From Anisodus tanguticus (taxonomy: Eukaryota; Streptophyta; Magnoliopsida; Solanales; Solanaceae), in assembly GCA_034509755.1 (NCBI GenBank), contig CM067545.1:45873062-45937061 (forward strand): a DNA stretch of 64,000 nucleotides, in the 5' to 3' direction. The notes beneath the pieces were generated by a model, which was given only the letters and a program-made list of their open reading frames with translations, had not been told where the DNA came from and searched no databases. Position numbers and translations under genes: made by a program. Positions 9,488-19,900 of this stretch are shown here, piece by piece (position 1 is the stretch's first letter; each line of letters opens with the position of its first letter).

Positions 9488-10755
9488 CTTTTATTTATAA
9501 ATCGAACTTTTCCTTGATCGTTTATCTCTATTCCATTGTTATTAATCTTATAATCTATCATCGTTAGGAAATCGCTTCCTAATAATAATTCATTAAGGCT
9601 ATTGTATTATATTACTCCGATGTTTATTTTATATTCTAAATCCTGGATTTTAAATCTTAAATTTATACTCTTGGTAATTATTATTTCTCTTTCGTTTTCA
9701 GGGTAATTATAAGTTTGTGGCTCTATAATTTCACATTCATATTCGTTTATTTTACTCACGTGTATAAAACTTTTAATTGCTCCTGTATTTATTTCTGCTA
9801 TTCCGTCTATTGTTACCATATTCTTGAATATTATAACTTTGATTTTTAATCTATTACTTTCTACATTTATCAAGTCTATCGTTCTTGGCTGTATTCTTGG
9901 TAAATTATTCTGTTGGGTAATCACTGATTCTCTGGTTATACTTAATCTTGATCCTTCTATTTTTGGTATTAGTCTTCTAGAAGGTGTAATAGTCCGTGTA
10001 TTAAAATCCATAGTTATTTCTTCTGGTATAGTAATCTTAGAGTTTTCCTTATGCTCTATCTGCTCAAGTATTTCCTTATACATTTTTGGTACTATGATAT
10101 TCATTTCATGCTGTTTTTTCACATGGTGATTTCCGGTTAAGGCATAAATCATTTTAGTCTCTATACTAATCACTTTACTTCCTGGTGGCATTTCTATTCC
10201 ATCTAATTTATAGTATAATGTTAAGACTAAATTTTTATTCTCGTCTTTCAACGATATGCTAAAATCTGGTTGTACAGTGAATTTTAACTTTTGATAAATT
10301 AAATTTCCTTTAATCACTGATATTAATGCGTCTTGCAAATTACCTAGTATTCTGTCATCTAATACATAGATCTGTATGGGTGTATCAATATTCTTTTGAA
10401 AGTAAGCTTTAATCGTAAACTCTACTCCTCCAAAGTAAATATTTCTATATTTCTTTGCTTCTTTAGTTGATAATTTTGCTAATTCTCTTTTAATCAGGTT
10501 TATTCTGGTTCTTCCATTAGTACTCATTGTATCAATTATATTCTCGTGTTTCTGAGCTATATATCTAATCTCTTTATTCCTTTCAAACCATTTTGTTTTA
10601 AATATCTTTTTTACTGATAATTCTTCTTTTTCATCTTGAATCTTTTGATAAGTATCTGGTTTAAAACTTAATGTTTGGGTTGTTCCCCCTTCATAGTTAT
10701 TCATCTGATAATGGGTTATTCCTGAGTCTTCTATTATCTCTTTTCTTTTATCCAT
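9484..10755 (-). pseudogene. Pararetroviral movement protein fused to an aspartic protease, broken
   Basis: The ORF from 10755 encodes 382 residues. About residues 95-235 match the caulimovirid 30K-type movement protein (IYFGGVEFTIKAYF, TPIQIYVLDDRI, GNLIYQKLKFTVQPDFSISL, a YALTGNHH motif). It would bind nucleic acid and act at plasmodesmata. A retropepsin-like domain follows: VTIDGIAEINTGAIKSFI carries Asn where the catalytic Asp of D(T/S)G is expected, and the second half (ELLLGSDFL) lies after an in-frame TAA near 9605. The frame closes at TGA 9484-9486. A movement protein joined to protease in one ORF recalls solendovirus-like organisation, but there the polymerase follows and here it does not. 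The start is the first ATG; the N-terminus has no recognised domain. Confidence 0.82.
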
Positions 10756-10859
10756 GTTTTAATAAATTAATGTATTCATATTGTTCTTTTATTATTTCTT
10801 TTAATTCTCTAATTTCATTTTCATTGTTAGTCTTTCTTCTCTTAGAGCTGATAAATTTC

Positions 10860-11051
10860 TTAAAAATATAATTTTTTCATTTCTGCGTAGTTATCTTTTA
10901 ACTGTTTATCCTTTTCATTTATCAGATCTATTCCTATTCTACAACTTATGATATGTTGGTTTATATCCCTACCATATCTAAGTGGTTTTTCAGCTATTCT
11001 TTTTAACTGTATAATCTGTTCTTGTTGTTGTACTATTCTGTTTTCATTCAT
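10860..11051 (-). CDS. First small ORF of the pararetrovirus (63 aa)
   Basis: It starts at the ATG 11049-11051 (MNENRIVQQQEQIIQL), 27 bases after the primer-binding site, and ends just before 10860. Gln-rich with a charged helix; no family recognised. The frame is also open upstream through the primer-binding site, but without an ATG. It lies about 100 bases before the movement-protein ORF. Confidence 0.4.
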   Translation of the reverse strand: MNENRIVQQQEQIIQLKRIAEKPLRYGRDINQHIISCRIGIDLINEKDKQLKDNYAEMKKLYF

Positions 11052-11077
11052 TTTTTTAACAATTATTCCTATTACAA

Positions 11078-11089
11078 GCTCTGATACCA
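11078..11089 (-). promoter_or_regulatory. Pararetroviral primer-binding site (initiator tRNA-Met)
   Basis: The minus strand reads TGGTATCAGAGC, the complement of the 3' end of initiator tRNA-Met, used to prime minus-strand DNA in caulimovirids. It stands directly before the first small ORF. This fixes the start and orientation of the viral map and suggests linearisation close to this point. Confidence 0.85.
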
Positions 11090-11099
11090 ATTTTTTGAG

Positions 11100-11905
11100 A
11101 TATATTTCATTAGATTACAGTTTAGGGGTTGGTACTTGCCACTTGGCTATCTGATTTGAAAAATACTATTATCTTTCAAATGCTATAACAATAGCTTTTG
11201 CTTTGCAGAACTCTCCCCAAATCAGAGATATGGGCGTATCGATTTTGGTTTGCAGAACTCACTCTCCTTGCGTTTTTGAACTGTAAGTGACAACGCCGAT
11301 CTTTTGCTTTAATTCTTATCATAGTAATTTTTATCTGTCTGATAACCTTAAAAGTCAGGTTCTTGATAGAATGAAAGACATTTTGGATGATGGAACAGAA
11401 GAGGTGAAACAAACCAACGAGGGAAAATTGAGATCAAAAGTTTGAAATGTTTTTAAATTCATGTTTTGAACTTTTAATTTATGATTTTGCCGTGAAGTGA
11501 TGAGTCGGTATCCCCGTGTTTATAAGAAAGCAAGATTGCTGGTTGTGTCATGTTTTTAAAATTCATGTTTTGAACTTTTAATTTATGATGTGAACTTTAT
11601 ATTTTGGAGTTTGAACTTTTATTTTGTGGGGATGTAAACTTTAATTTGAAGTTTTTACATGTTTTAAGAATATATGTGATGCAGACTTTATATTTTTGGA
11701 CTTTAATTTTTTTTTTTTGACTTTATATTTGCTGATTATAATACACTTGAATTGAAAAATCCGATATAAATCGATACGTTCGGCGATATAAACCGATACG
11801 TTCGTTTTTTTTTAAAGTTTGAATCGGTTTTTTAAAATAAAAACCGAATTTTATTCGGTTCATACTTTTTTGATACAAAACCGAACCGATATACGCCCAC
11901 CCCTA
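11100..11905. other. Right non-viral arm of the hAT unit
   Basis: Plus-strand 11320-11443 keeps an open frame ending ...EGKLRSKV and TGA at about 11441-11443. TTTGCAG acceptor-like sites stand at 11213 and 11255, so this could be the last part of a transposon or captured host gene. From about 11450 the sequence is AT-rich with repeated TTTTGAACTTTTAATTTATG blocks (about 11460 and 11565), then subterminal GATACGTTCGG repeats and the terminal repeat. No domain is recognised. Confidence 0.4.
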
Positions 11906-12085
11906 ATTTTAGTAGTGAATTCGGATATGAAATATTTATGTTTTTTTGAAATAAAATTTATATGTTTAAAAAATGCGTAAAAGAAATCATAAATCACAAT
12001 AATTGACAATTCAAATTTTTTAAAAGACACATAAAATTATGATCAAAGAAAACGTCGTCAAACTCTCAAAATCTGAAAGGTGCTA

Positions 12086-12334
12086 CTCCCTCCATCTCAA
12101 ATTATCTATCGTGCTTTCTATACATAATTATTTCAAATTATTTATCGTTTTAGAAATTTAAGATAAAATTTGTTAAGTTTTTTCTTTTTACTTCTTGAAA
12201 ATTACAAATACGTTAATTATGGGGGTAGTGTTATGATTTTTCAAATATCAACGAAATATAAAATAATTAAAAACATCTCATAATTAATATTTTTAAGTGA
12301 GGCGTAAAAGAGAATTATAATTTGAGACCGAGAG
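12086..12334. mobile_element. Stowaway-like MITE with TA target duplication
   Basis: The left end CTCCCTCCATCTCAAATTAT pairs with ATAATTTGAGACCGAGAG on the right. TA flanks it on both sides (12084-12085 and 12335-12336). No coding capacity. Confidence 0.8.
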
Positions 12335-12663
12335 TACATAAATTGGGACAACAACTAAACTTAAAATAAGTATCCTACACATTTTGTGGAATTTTTCTTT
12401 GGATAAATCGAGGACTTTCTCCGATGTGATTTTATTTTCATTTGACACACTTTAAAAAATAAATGAAGACTTTTAAATTTTATAATTTAAAATAAGTTAA
12501 AAGTTATCTTATTTTTACATAAAATTATTATCAAATAAAGAAATATATTATTTTTTTAGATGAACTAAAAAAATAATTCATTCTTTTTAGGATATACAAT
12601 TCTTGATTAATAGAAACTATAAAAATCCAACCCATTTTGTTTTATCAACCAACATAACGAACC
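12335..12663. promoter_or_regulatory. Presumed promoter and 5' UTR of the VDR gene
   Basis: AT-rich sequence upstream of the ATG at 12664. No TATA box stands out with confidence. The last ~50 bases (CATAACGAACC before the ATG) are probably 5' UTR. Confidence 0.4.
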
Positions 12664-15600
12664 ATGAATGTAAACGTAGCACCATCCTCCTCCATCAATT
12701 CTCCGGCGACTTTTCCGGTTAACCGGAGGTCCAATGTCGCCGGAATTCCCAACCCTTTTCTTCTCCACTGCCGGAAAACTAAAGGGTCCATTTTTTTTTG
12801 CCGGAAAATGAGAGCTAATACAGGTAGAAGAATGGTATTAGCTGCTGTGGACATGAAGGAAGCTGAGAAAAAGAGAGGTGCAGTGAGAATAGTGAGTATT
12901 GTTGGAGAGGGTAGTGTTAGCCCTCTCAAATCTGCTCCTTGGGTTGAAGTCATGCTTCATACTGTGAGTATTTTGCAACTCCAATCACTTTCTTTAGACT
13001 CCAAATCTATATATTACTACTTCCGTCTCAATTTATGTTAAAGTGTTTGACTGGACATGTATTTTAATAGAAAAAATAATACTTTTGAAACTTATGATCT
13101 AAAATAAAATATAGAAATTTTTGTAATTGTAAATCAGTTCAGTAGGGATAAAATGAGAAAGGTAAAAGTTATAAAAAAATGTCATTCTTTTTTGGATTGA
13201 CTTCAATCCGGTGTTTGAGATATTAGTGTATTCTTTTTTCTTTTGTGTAATTAGGGTCGTTTCATTGCTATTTAGAAGCTAAGTTACTCATGTGTAATTA
13301 GGGTCGTTTGGTTGCTATTTAGAAGCTAACTTACGCATGTATTAAATAATGTATACGTAATATCATGTTTGATAGCATTCTTTTGCTATGTAAAAAATTC
13401 AACGCATCTAATACGGTGTTTGGTTTACAATTCAAAAACCCGCATAACTAATACATGTATAAGTTACGAGGGAATCTATATAGTATTATTTTATGTAGGA
13501 TCGAAGATGTAATAACAATACATGATACTAAACCTTGTATAACTAATCCCTGCATAATTAATCTCTACATTACTAGTACCTGCATAACGCTAACCAACAA
13601 CCAAACAAACCCATATTGTAGTTTATGTGTTTCAACAAGGAGCATGAGGTGATATAGCTCATCTTGATTTAGTTTTCCTTAGATTGCATTTTCTGCTAGG
13701 GATTGATGTTGGGCTGTCAATTATTAAAAACAGGTATGTGTTCTTAAGAAAAGAATGATTTTCCTGAGTTTGGCAGCTTGAAATGAGACAGTGCTATTTA
13801 AATTTCTTGGGGTAGTTGAAATTATCTCAAAGTCTAGTGTTTTATAAACAATGTAAAAGTTGACTCTGGAGCTTATCCACTATTTCCTTTTCAAGTACTC
13901 CCTCCCTATGATATTTTTTCCTTTTTAGCCCGTTCAAAAAAGAATGACACATTTCTTTATTTAGTAACAATTTAACTTTAAAACATTCATTTTACGTCAA
14001 ATGAGATGATTTATAACCACACAAATATCTATGACTTATTTTAGATCACAAGTTTTAAAAGTCTTTCTTTATTTCTTAAACTCTGTACCCAGTCAAAAAC
14101 CATCACATTAATTGGGACGGAGGGAGTAACACATTTGTAGAGGAAGAGGGACATCAATTTATAAGGAGTTATAGCCTTTTGAAGAGTTTGTGGATGTTAG
14201 AATTTATTTTCTTGCTTTTTCCCTGGGGGGGATTTTCTGATTGTTCCTTTGATCCCTGAAATCTTTTGAGTAATATTGTCCATACCACATTGTGGCAACC
14301 TGATTTCTGACAGTTAGAACAAGGGTGTTTTGCATTTCTACCTATTCTTTCCAATATTCTTATTGGAAAGTAGAATAGGAAGCTTTCACAGTTTGAAGTT
14401 AGTCTATTGAGTAAAATAGAAACAAGAAACTAAACAAAGGGACAAAATATTTGCTCATGTTACTAATTGACAGACTGCTGAAGTTCTGTTTTGCTGCTAC
14501 ATCATCCTGTAAATTTGATGATGAGCAATATCCGCTGCTGGTTCTGCTACTTACAGGAACCGGAACTTATTAGATTCTCAGTGTAACTAGATAATCTGGC
14601 AAACAAAAACATTCTCGTTACCAGAGAAAAAGAAAGCGAAAATAAATTATGTAGAGGAAAAGGGAAGAAATATATAATGTGCATCAACAGCTTTTATATT
14701 GTGGAAAAGGTGCATTTTTTTTCTCAAAAAACTTTTTCTGGCCTAATATACTTTCTGCCTGAGACTTTTTTAGTATGAAAGAGGTCATGGTGCTCGTTAT
14801 AGTATTCCCCCAACAATACTCTAATGACTTTCTCCCTTCTATGTATGCCTACATGCAGATTCATTAGTACGCATTACAGTAGAAATAGCCTGTGTTTTGT
14901 GAGAACATTGCTTCCCTTCACAGTTATGAGAATATACTTTATTGATGATATTATACTCTGTTTCCTTTTATAAATCCAAGGCAGAGAGACTGAAATGGGT
15001 TGATGAAGAGTTTGAAATGATTGTCTTTTCAGACAACTTTGTCAAATCTAATGATGAAACTGTCAACCACGTTAGAAATGAGCTGGATCATGCTGATATT
15101 TTGGTGGTCGTTGCTGTCAGAAAGGACGGATCAGTCAACTGGATACAGGCGAACAGTCTGAATGTATCAAACATTATATGCTTTGATTCCTCTTTGGCAC
15201 TGAGAAACAAGCTTGGTGGAATTTTTGTTGAAACTGAAAATAGGGGAGACATATTCAGCAGTTTACTTCCATTCTCTCAATCTAAGAAACTGAATGAATC
15301 TGTAGAGATAGCCCGAACAGTGTCTGAGTCTTGGGAAAGGCATAATTCTGACGACATACGGTTCTGCTTATTAGTTGTAATTAATGCTTATATAACACCG
15401 GTTTCAACACTGAAGAACCTTAGAGCCAAAGGATTCTCCACCTTGAACTGCATGGTGACAAATTGTGGGCCTCAGATATTGAATTGTCTATTGGATCCTA
15501 ACTGTAGGAAGGCGCTTCAATGTTTGAACAACTGTAGCCCTGTAGATCAAGTATGCAATTATCGATGTATTGCTTCATATGAGAGCAAATACCTGGAAGA

Positions 15601-16291
15601 GTTCTCTCTCTGTGTACTACAGAAGAATAACTGTCTTGAACTCGACGCAAAGATCCCTGAAAAACCTCGCGTGCCTCCAATGGCAGAGTTTCGAGGGGAG
15701 AAGTTGTCTCCTGAAATCGCTGAGGACCTTTTTGTCGGTTGGTTAGGGACATTGGATTGGAGTTGGCGCGTTGTAGCAGGGCAGAATCCAGCTTATGATC
15801 AATTTCCATGCCAGTACCAATTATTCTATCGGGGTAAAGCTAGAGGATCGTTCTGGTATGAGCCAGTTTTCCAGGTAAGAACGCTCGAAGGGGACTTAGT
15901 CTGGAGAAGGCGCAAGTATAGAGTAAAAAGAGGAAAAGTTCCCGGAACATTTCACTTCAGTGTACTGGATAATGGAGTTGTTTCAAACGAATTCTGGAGA
16001 ATTGTGGATGTTTCTGATGATTTGAGCTGGGGTTTGTTCCACTATCATGGAGCTGCACGAGTGGCGGGGCAGTCATATACCGGGGCAGTTCTTGTCAGCC
16101 CAGATGGACAATATCCAGCTGAGATGGAAAAAGAAAGGTTGGTATCTGCATTGGATAGATGTGATATCAAAGAGTGGGAGCTATTCAATGTTGATAATTG
16201 TTCATGTGAAGATGCACCATTGGGGCTTCCAGAAGGCTCAAGTCTGCATTCTAAAATTCAAGTCCATGGCCAGACACATTCTTCAGTCTAG
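12664..16291 (+). CDS. VDR: Violaxanthin de-epoxidase-related protein, chloroplastic
   Basis: Two exons, 12664-12963 and 14981-16291, give 536 residues. The intron starts GTGAGT (12964) and ends AAATCCAAG (14980), phase 0. Exon 1 encodes a Ser/Pro/Arg-rich plastid transit peptide (about 1-50) and the start of the mature protein. Exon 2 carries a Cys-rich domain at about residues 257-318 (CMVTNCGPQILNCLLDPNC..., thirteen cysteines in all). A lipocalin domain follows from about 350 (GWLGTLDWSWRVVAGQNPAY, then YRGKARGSFWYEPVF). This is the architecture of plant violaxanthin de-epoxidase-related proteins, whose paralogue VDE converts violaxanthin to zeaxanthin in the thylakoid lumen. The VDR branch differs from VDE in its long N-terminal region; I know of no settled reaction for it, so activity is not claimed. 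The gene converges on the THG1 gene, with stops about 615 bp apart. Confidence 0.9.
13301..13613. mobile_element. MITE-like element in the VDR intron
   Basis: The left end GGGTCGTTTGGTTG and the right end CAACCAAACAAACCCA form imperfect inverted repeats of the GGGTTTGTTTGGTTG type common in plant MITEs. The left end is itself partly duplicated just upstream (GGGTCGTTTCATTGCTATTT at about 13253). No clear target duplication. It lies wholly in the VDR intron. Confidence 0.55.
13898..14126. mobile_element. Stowaway MITE in the VDR intron
   Basis: It begins CTCCCTCCCTATGATATTTT, ends TTAATTGGGACGGAGGGAG and is flanked by TA on both sides. AT-rich, non-coding. Confidence 0.8.
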
Positions 16292-16906
16292 GAGCCTGCA
16301 ACTTTTGTTAAGACTGAACTTGTGTATTGTATAGTTTATTGATATGCCAGTCATGATAAATGACTATTGTTACATCATAGTGTATCATGAAGGGAATGAA
16401 ATTTTTACAGAAAATTAGGAGAGTTTTGTGTAAGTTTCATTAATCTCCATGCCAAGTGCCATTTACATAAATTTGAGGGAAGTCTACGCGATTATCCTTC
16501 AATTCACCTTCTTCTTTTCGTTTACTTTTCCGCTTGTGATGAAGTATTTAAAAAAGAATGGAAGGCTAATTCTCCAATTCCAAATTATGTCATTTCACTT
16601 ATGCCTGTTTGAGGAATCCCCAACTGTCTGTAAAGAAGATGAGAAGAAATATAGGTTTCAAGAACGCATCAATCCATTGTTGAGCTAAATATTGAATATG
16701 ATACAACACAAAAATCTTGTTTACTAAATGTTCACAGTGATGTTGGGTTTACTGAAATATACAGGAGAGTGTTGTTAGACAAATCTTTAGAAGAAAAAAA
16801 AAGACTAAAGGGAATAATCAAAGGCAAATCTACAAATTTGACAAATCTTGGAACTATTTTTCTAATCTAATAAAAACTGGTTACGGTTGATAACTTAGGT
16901 AGTAGC
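16292..16906. other. Convergent 3' flanks of VDR and THG1
   Basis: This holds the 3' UTRs of both genes. No further gene or repeat is recognised; short open frames here lack conserved features. Confidence 0.5.
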
Positions 16907-19900
16907 TCAAGACAATCGAAGCATTTTGTTGCTATGGGGCCGTAAAATCGTTGGCAATGATTCCTCCTCATCAAGTATTCTTGGATGTTCTTTCCAAAAA
17001 CTCGTCTCGATTATGCTACAGTGTTCAACAACTACTCTGTCATTACCTGTTGCTTCATCCTGGATTCAAAAGCAAAAGGTATAAGTAAAAAACAATGGTA
17101 CTTATTGTGAGAATCTATGTACCAAGTGTAGCTTCTGAATGTGAAGAAGAATACAGATGAGACCAGGAACAAATTTACAAATTTGAGATTGGAACATCTG
17201 CCGAATTTAATTGAAAACATGTCGTGACGGAGTTAATTATTGCATTAATGACAAGAACCAAAAAAACACTTCTTAAGGTATATTCAAGTTGTTTACAACT
17301 GATGCCAGACCTAATTCACAACAAAACTTATTTAAGCAAACAGTTTATTATCCATATGGTGGTAGAAGCCTAAAACTAAAGGAATTCAGGCTTGGTCTAC
17401 AATATCATCAAGCACAACATAAAGTACTTCAAGAAAAAAAGCATCTTCAGGAGAGGGAGGGAGGGAGGGAGGGAGATAGAGATAGAGATAGAGAGAGAGA
17501 GATATTTACTCTGTCCAGGAAAACAGAGGACCCCATCCGAAATATAATTGGTAACCCATTGTAATCAATGCCAAACTGGGCAAGCAATTCATTCTTTTCT
17601 TGAGTTTGAGTACCCTGCAGAACAAAAGGGTTAATGTGGTCATTCGAATATCAAGATTACTCTGAATAGTGAAACCTGCTTGTATCTAATCAGAACAGGA
17701 TGAGAGATACGAGACTAACAGATCTACTTTATCAAGGTTAAATCTGTGAGATGATATTAATCTCCCTTGGGGAGTCTTTCATTAATATCAAGGTATATAT
17801 AGAGTACAATATTCATCCCTTATACAATAGGAATCCTAAGCTTATACAAAAGAGGAATCCTAGTCTTACCATAATTATATTTACACAATATATGGAAATA
17901 TTCTAATTATGGGTAGGGAATATATTGTTTCCTATATTTACACGTTTACACACCCCCTCAGTCGGAGCGGGAGGAGGCTGGACGCTGAGACTGGATCTGA
18001 AGTCAAGAAATAACTGTCTGGGAAGTCCTTTGGTAAATATGTCTGCATACTGATAGGATGTTGGAACATGTAACACTCTGACATGGCCTAACGCAACTTT
18101 CTCACGAACGAAGTGTAGGTCTATCTCAATATGCTTGGTTCGCTGATGTTGAACCGGATTATGAGAAAGATAGATGGCAGAGATGTTATCACAATAGATG
18201 CCTGACGCAAAGGACACTGAAGTTCTAACAGTAAATTTCTGAGCCAACAAATCTCAGCTACTACATTTGCAACGCCTCTGTACTCAGCCTCGGCACTGGA
18301 GTGAGATAGGGTAGCCTGTCGCTTGCGTACCAAGAAATCGATTATCCCCTAAGAAAACACAAAAGCCGGAGGTGGAGCGTCGCGTGTCCGGACACCCTGC
18401 CCAATCTGCATCCGTATATGAAAGCAACTTGTCTGGTGTAGAGGGGTATAGGTGCAAATCATAATCAAGAGTGCCCTTAATGTATCGAATGATACGCTTA
18501 AGAGCAAGAAATGAGACTCCCCGGGGCATGCATGAATAAGCACACCCGCCGAACAACATAAGCTATGTCCGGCCCGGTGAATGTGAGATACCGAAGTGCA
18601 CCCGCAAGGCTCCTATACGTAGTAGGATCGAGACCGAGCACCATCCATAGCACCGAGCTTAGATTTGGAATCAACCGGACTAGGCACCTCTTTGCGCTTC
18701 GCCATCTTAGCCCCGTACACAATCTCTTCGCATACTTACGCCGACACAAGAACATATGATTGCGTACCTGGACACCGATATCTCCAAAAAGTAACTCGCC
18801 TTCCCCAAATCGCTTATTGCAAATTCGGACTTGAGCAAGACAATAATCTCATTTTTCAATCCGTCGGAAGAGGCAAGAAGAACAATATCATCCACGTAAA
18901 GTAATAAGTAAGCGTGCTACTACCTCGATGAAAAATGAAAAGTGATGTATAACTCTTGCCGCATAAAAACCCAATCTGCAAGATATACCCGGCAAAGCGA
19001 TCATACCACGCACGGGGGCCCGCTTCGTGCCATATAGTGACTTACGGAGACGTCACACATAGTGAGGAACCGCCGGATGGGTGAACCCCGGTGGTCGATG
19101 CATGTAGACTATCTCTCTCGCATCCGTAAGAATGCATTCTTCACATCAAGTCGATGGATCGGCCGGTGTTTGCCCATGGCAATGCTCAAAATCGTGCGGA
19201 TGGTAGCCGGTTTGACAACCGGGTCAAGGTCTCACCACAATCAATGCCCTCCTCGCCGATTTGTGCCATTAGCCACAAGACGGGCCTTATACCTCTCAAG
19301 ATCCCCATTGTCTCCGAACTTGTGACGAAATAGCCACATACAACGAATGACATTCACCCCCTCGTGTCTAGGTACTAGATCCCACGTGTGTCGTTTAGTT
19401 AAAGCATTAAATTCCTCATACATAGCCGCATTCCAATTAGGGTCTTGTTTGGCCAATTTTGGGTTCTTTGGAAGTGGAGAGATGGTTTGGGCGTACAAGT
19501 TGAAATGGACTTTGGGTTTGAAGATTCCATGCTTTGAACGAGTTTCCATTGGATGGGTAGGGACAAAGGGTGGCGGAGTGGTGTCCGAGACAGGGGTACG
19601 GTCGGATAAGGAGAAGGTGGGGCGAAGCCATCGGAGGCGCCGCGCTCTCCCGGATCGAGAGTCGCGCGCTAGAAGGTTGACATGTTTCTCTCGAAGTTTG
19701 GGCGCCGCGCGCCTCGGCCACGGGGCCGCGCGGCGCTGTCGACGGTGTTTCAAAAGATTGCTCTCGGAAATCGGGCGCGCGCGCCTCCCCTCGAGGCCGC
19801 GGCTCTGACAACGGAACAGAGGATGTGAGTTGTTCGATTATGAGGGGAGAGATGGCAGACTCGTCAAGAAATGAGTAGTCTTGTTTTTGGAATTTTGGAA

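Larger units (their letters stand above)
3255..11905. mobile_element. hAT-type transposon unit (8.65 kb) enclosing an endogenous pararetrovirus
   Basis: The left end TAGGGGCGGGC and the right end GCCCACCCCTA are the terminal inverted repeats typical of plant hAT elements. Both have GGTTCGGTTT-type subterminal motifs just inside (about 3345-3385 and 11820-11890). The unit is flanked by a perfect 8-bp direct repeat, ATTTTAGT, at 3247-3254 and 11906-11913, which is the hAT target-site length. No hAT transposase domain (BED finger, RNase H-like core or dimerisation region) was recognised inside. Almost all of the interior, about 3790-11100, is pararetroviral on the minus strand. Either a non-autonomous hAT received a viral integration, or viral DNA was mobilised as cargo; the sequence does not decide between these. 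Confidence 0.82.

Noticed and set aside
12645..12953. Minus-strand open frame opposite VDR exon 1
   Set aside because: It is the complement of a clear exon with transit-peptide character and is a shadow.
14942..14980. Extension of VDR exon 2 upstream to the first ATG at 14942
   Set aside because: The codons before 14981 are intronic: the pyrimidine-rich TCTGTTTCCTTTTATAAATC leads to a good acceptor, and the phase joins exon 1 exactly.
16449..16688. 79-codon frame between VDR and THG1
   Set aside because: No conserved features; it lies in the 3' flanks of two convergent genes.
19347..19808. 153-codon plus-strand frame within Copia C
   Set aside because: It is antisense to the integrase/RT linker and RT start; a product of local GC richness.
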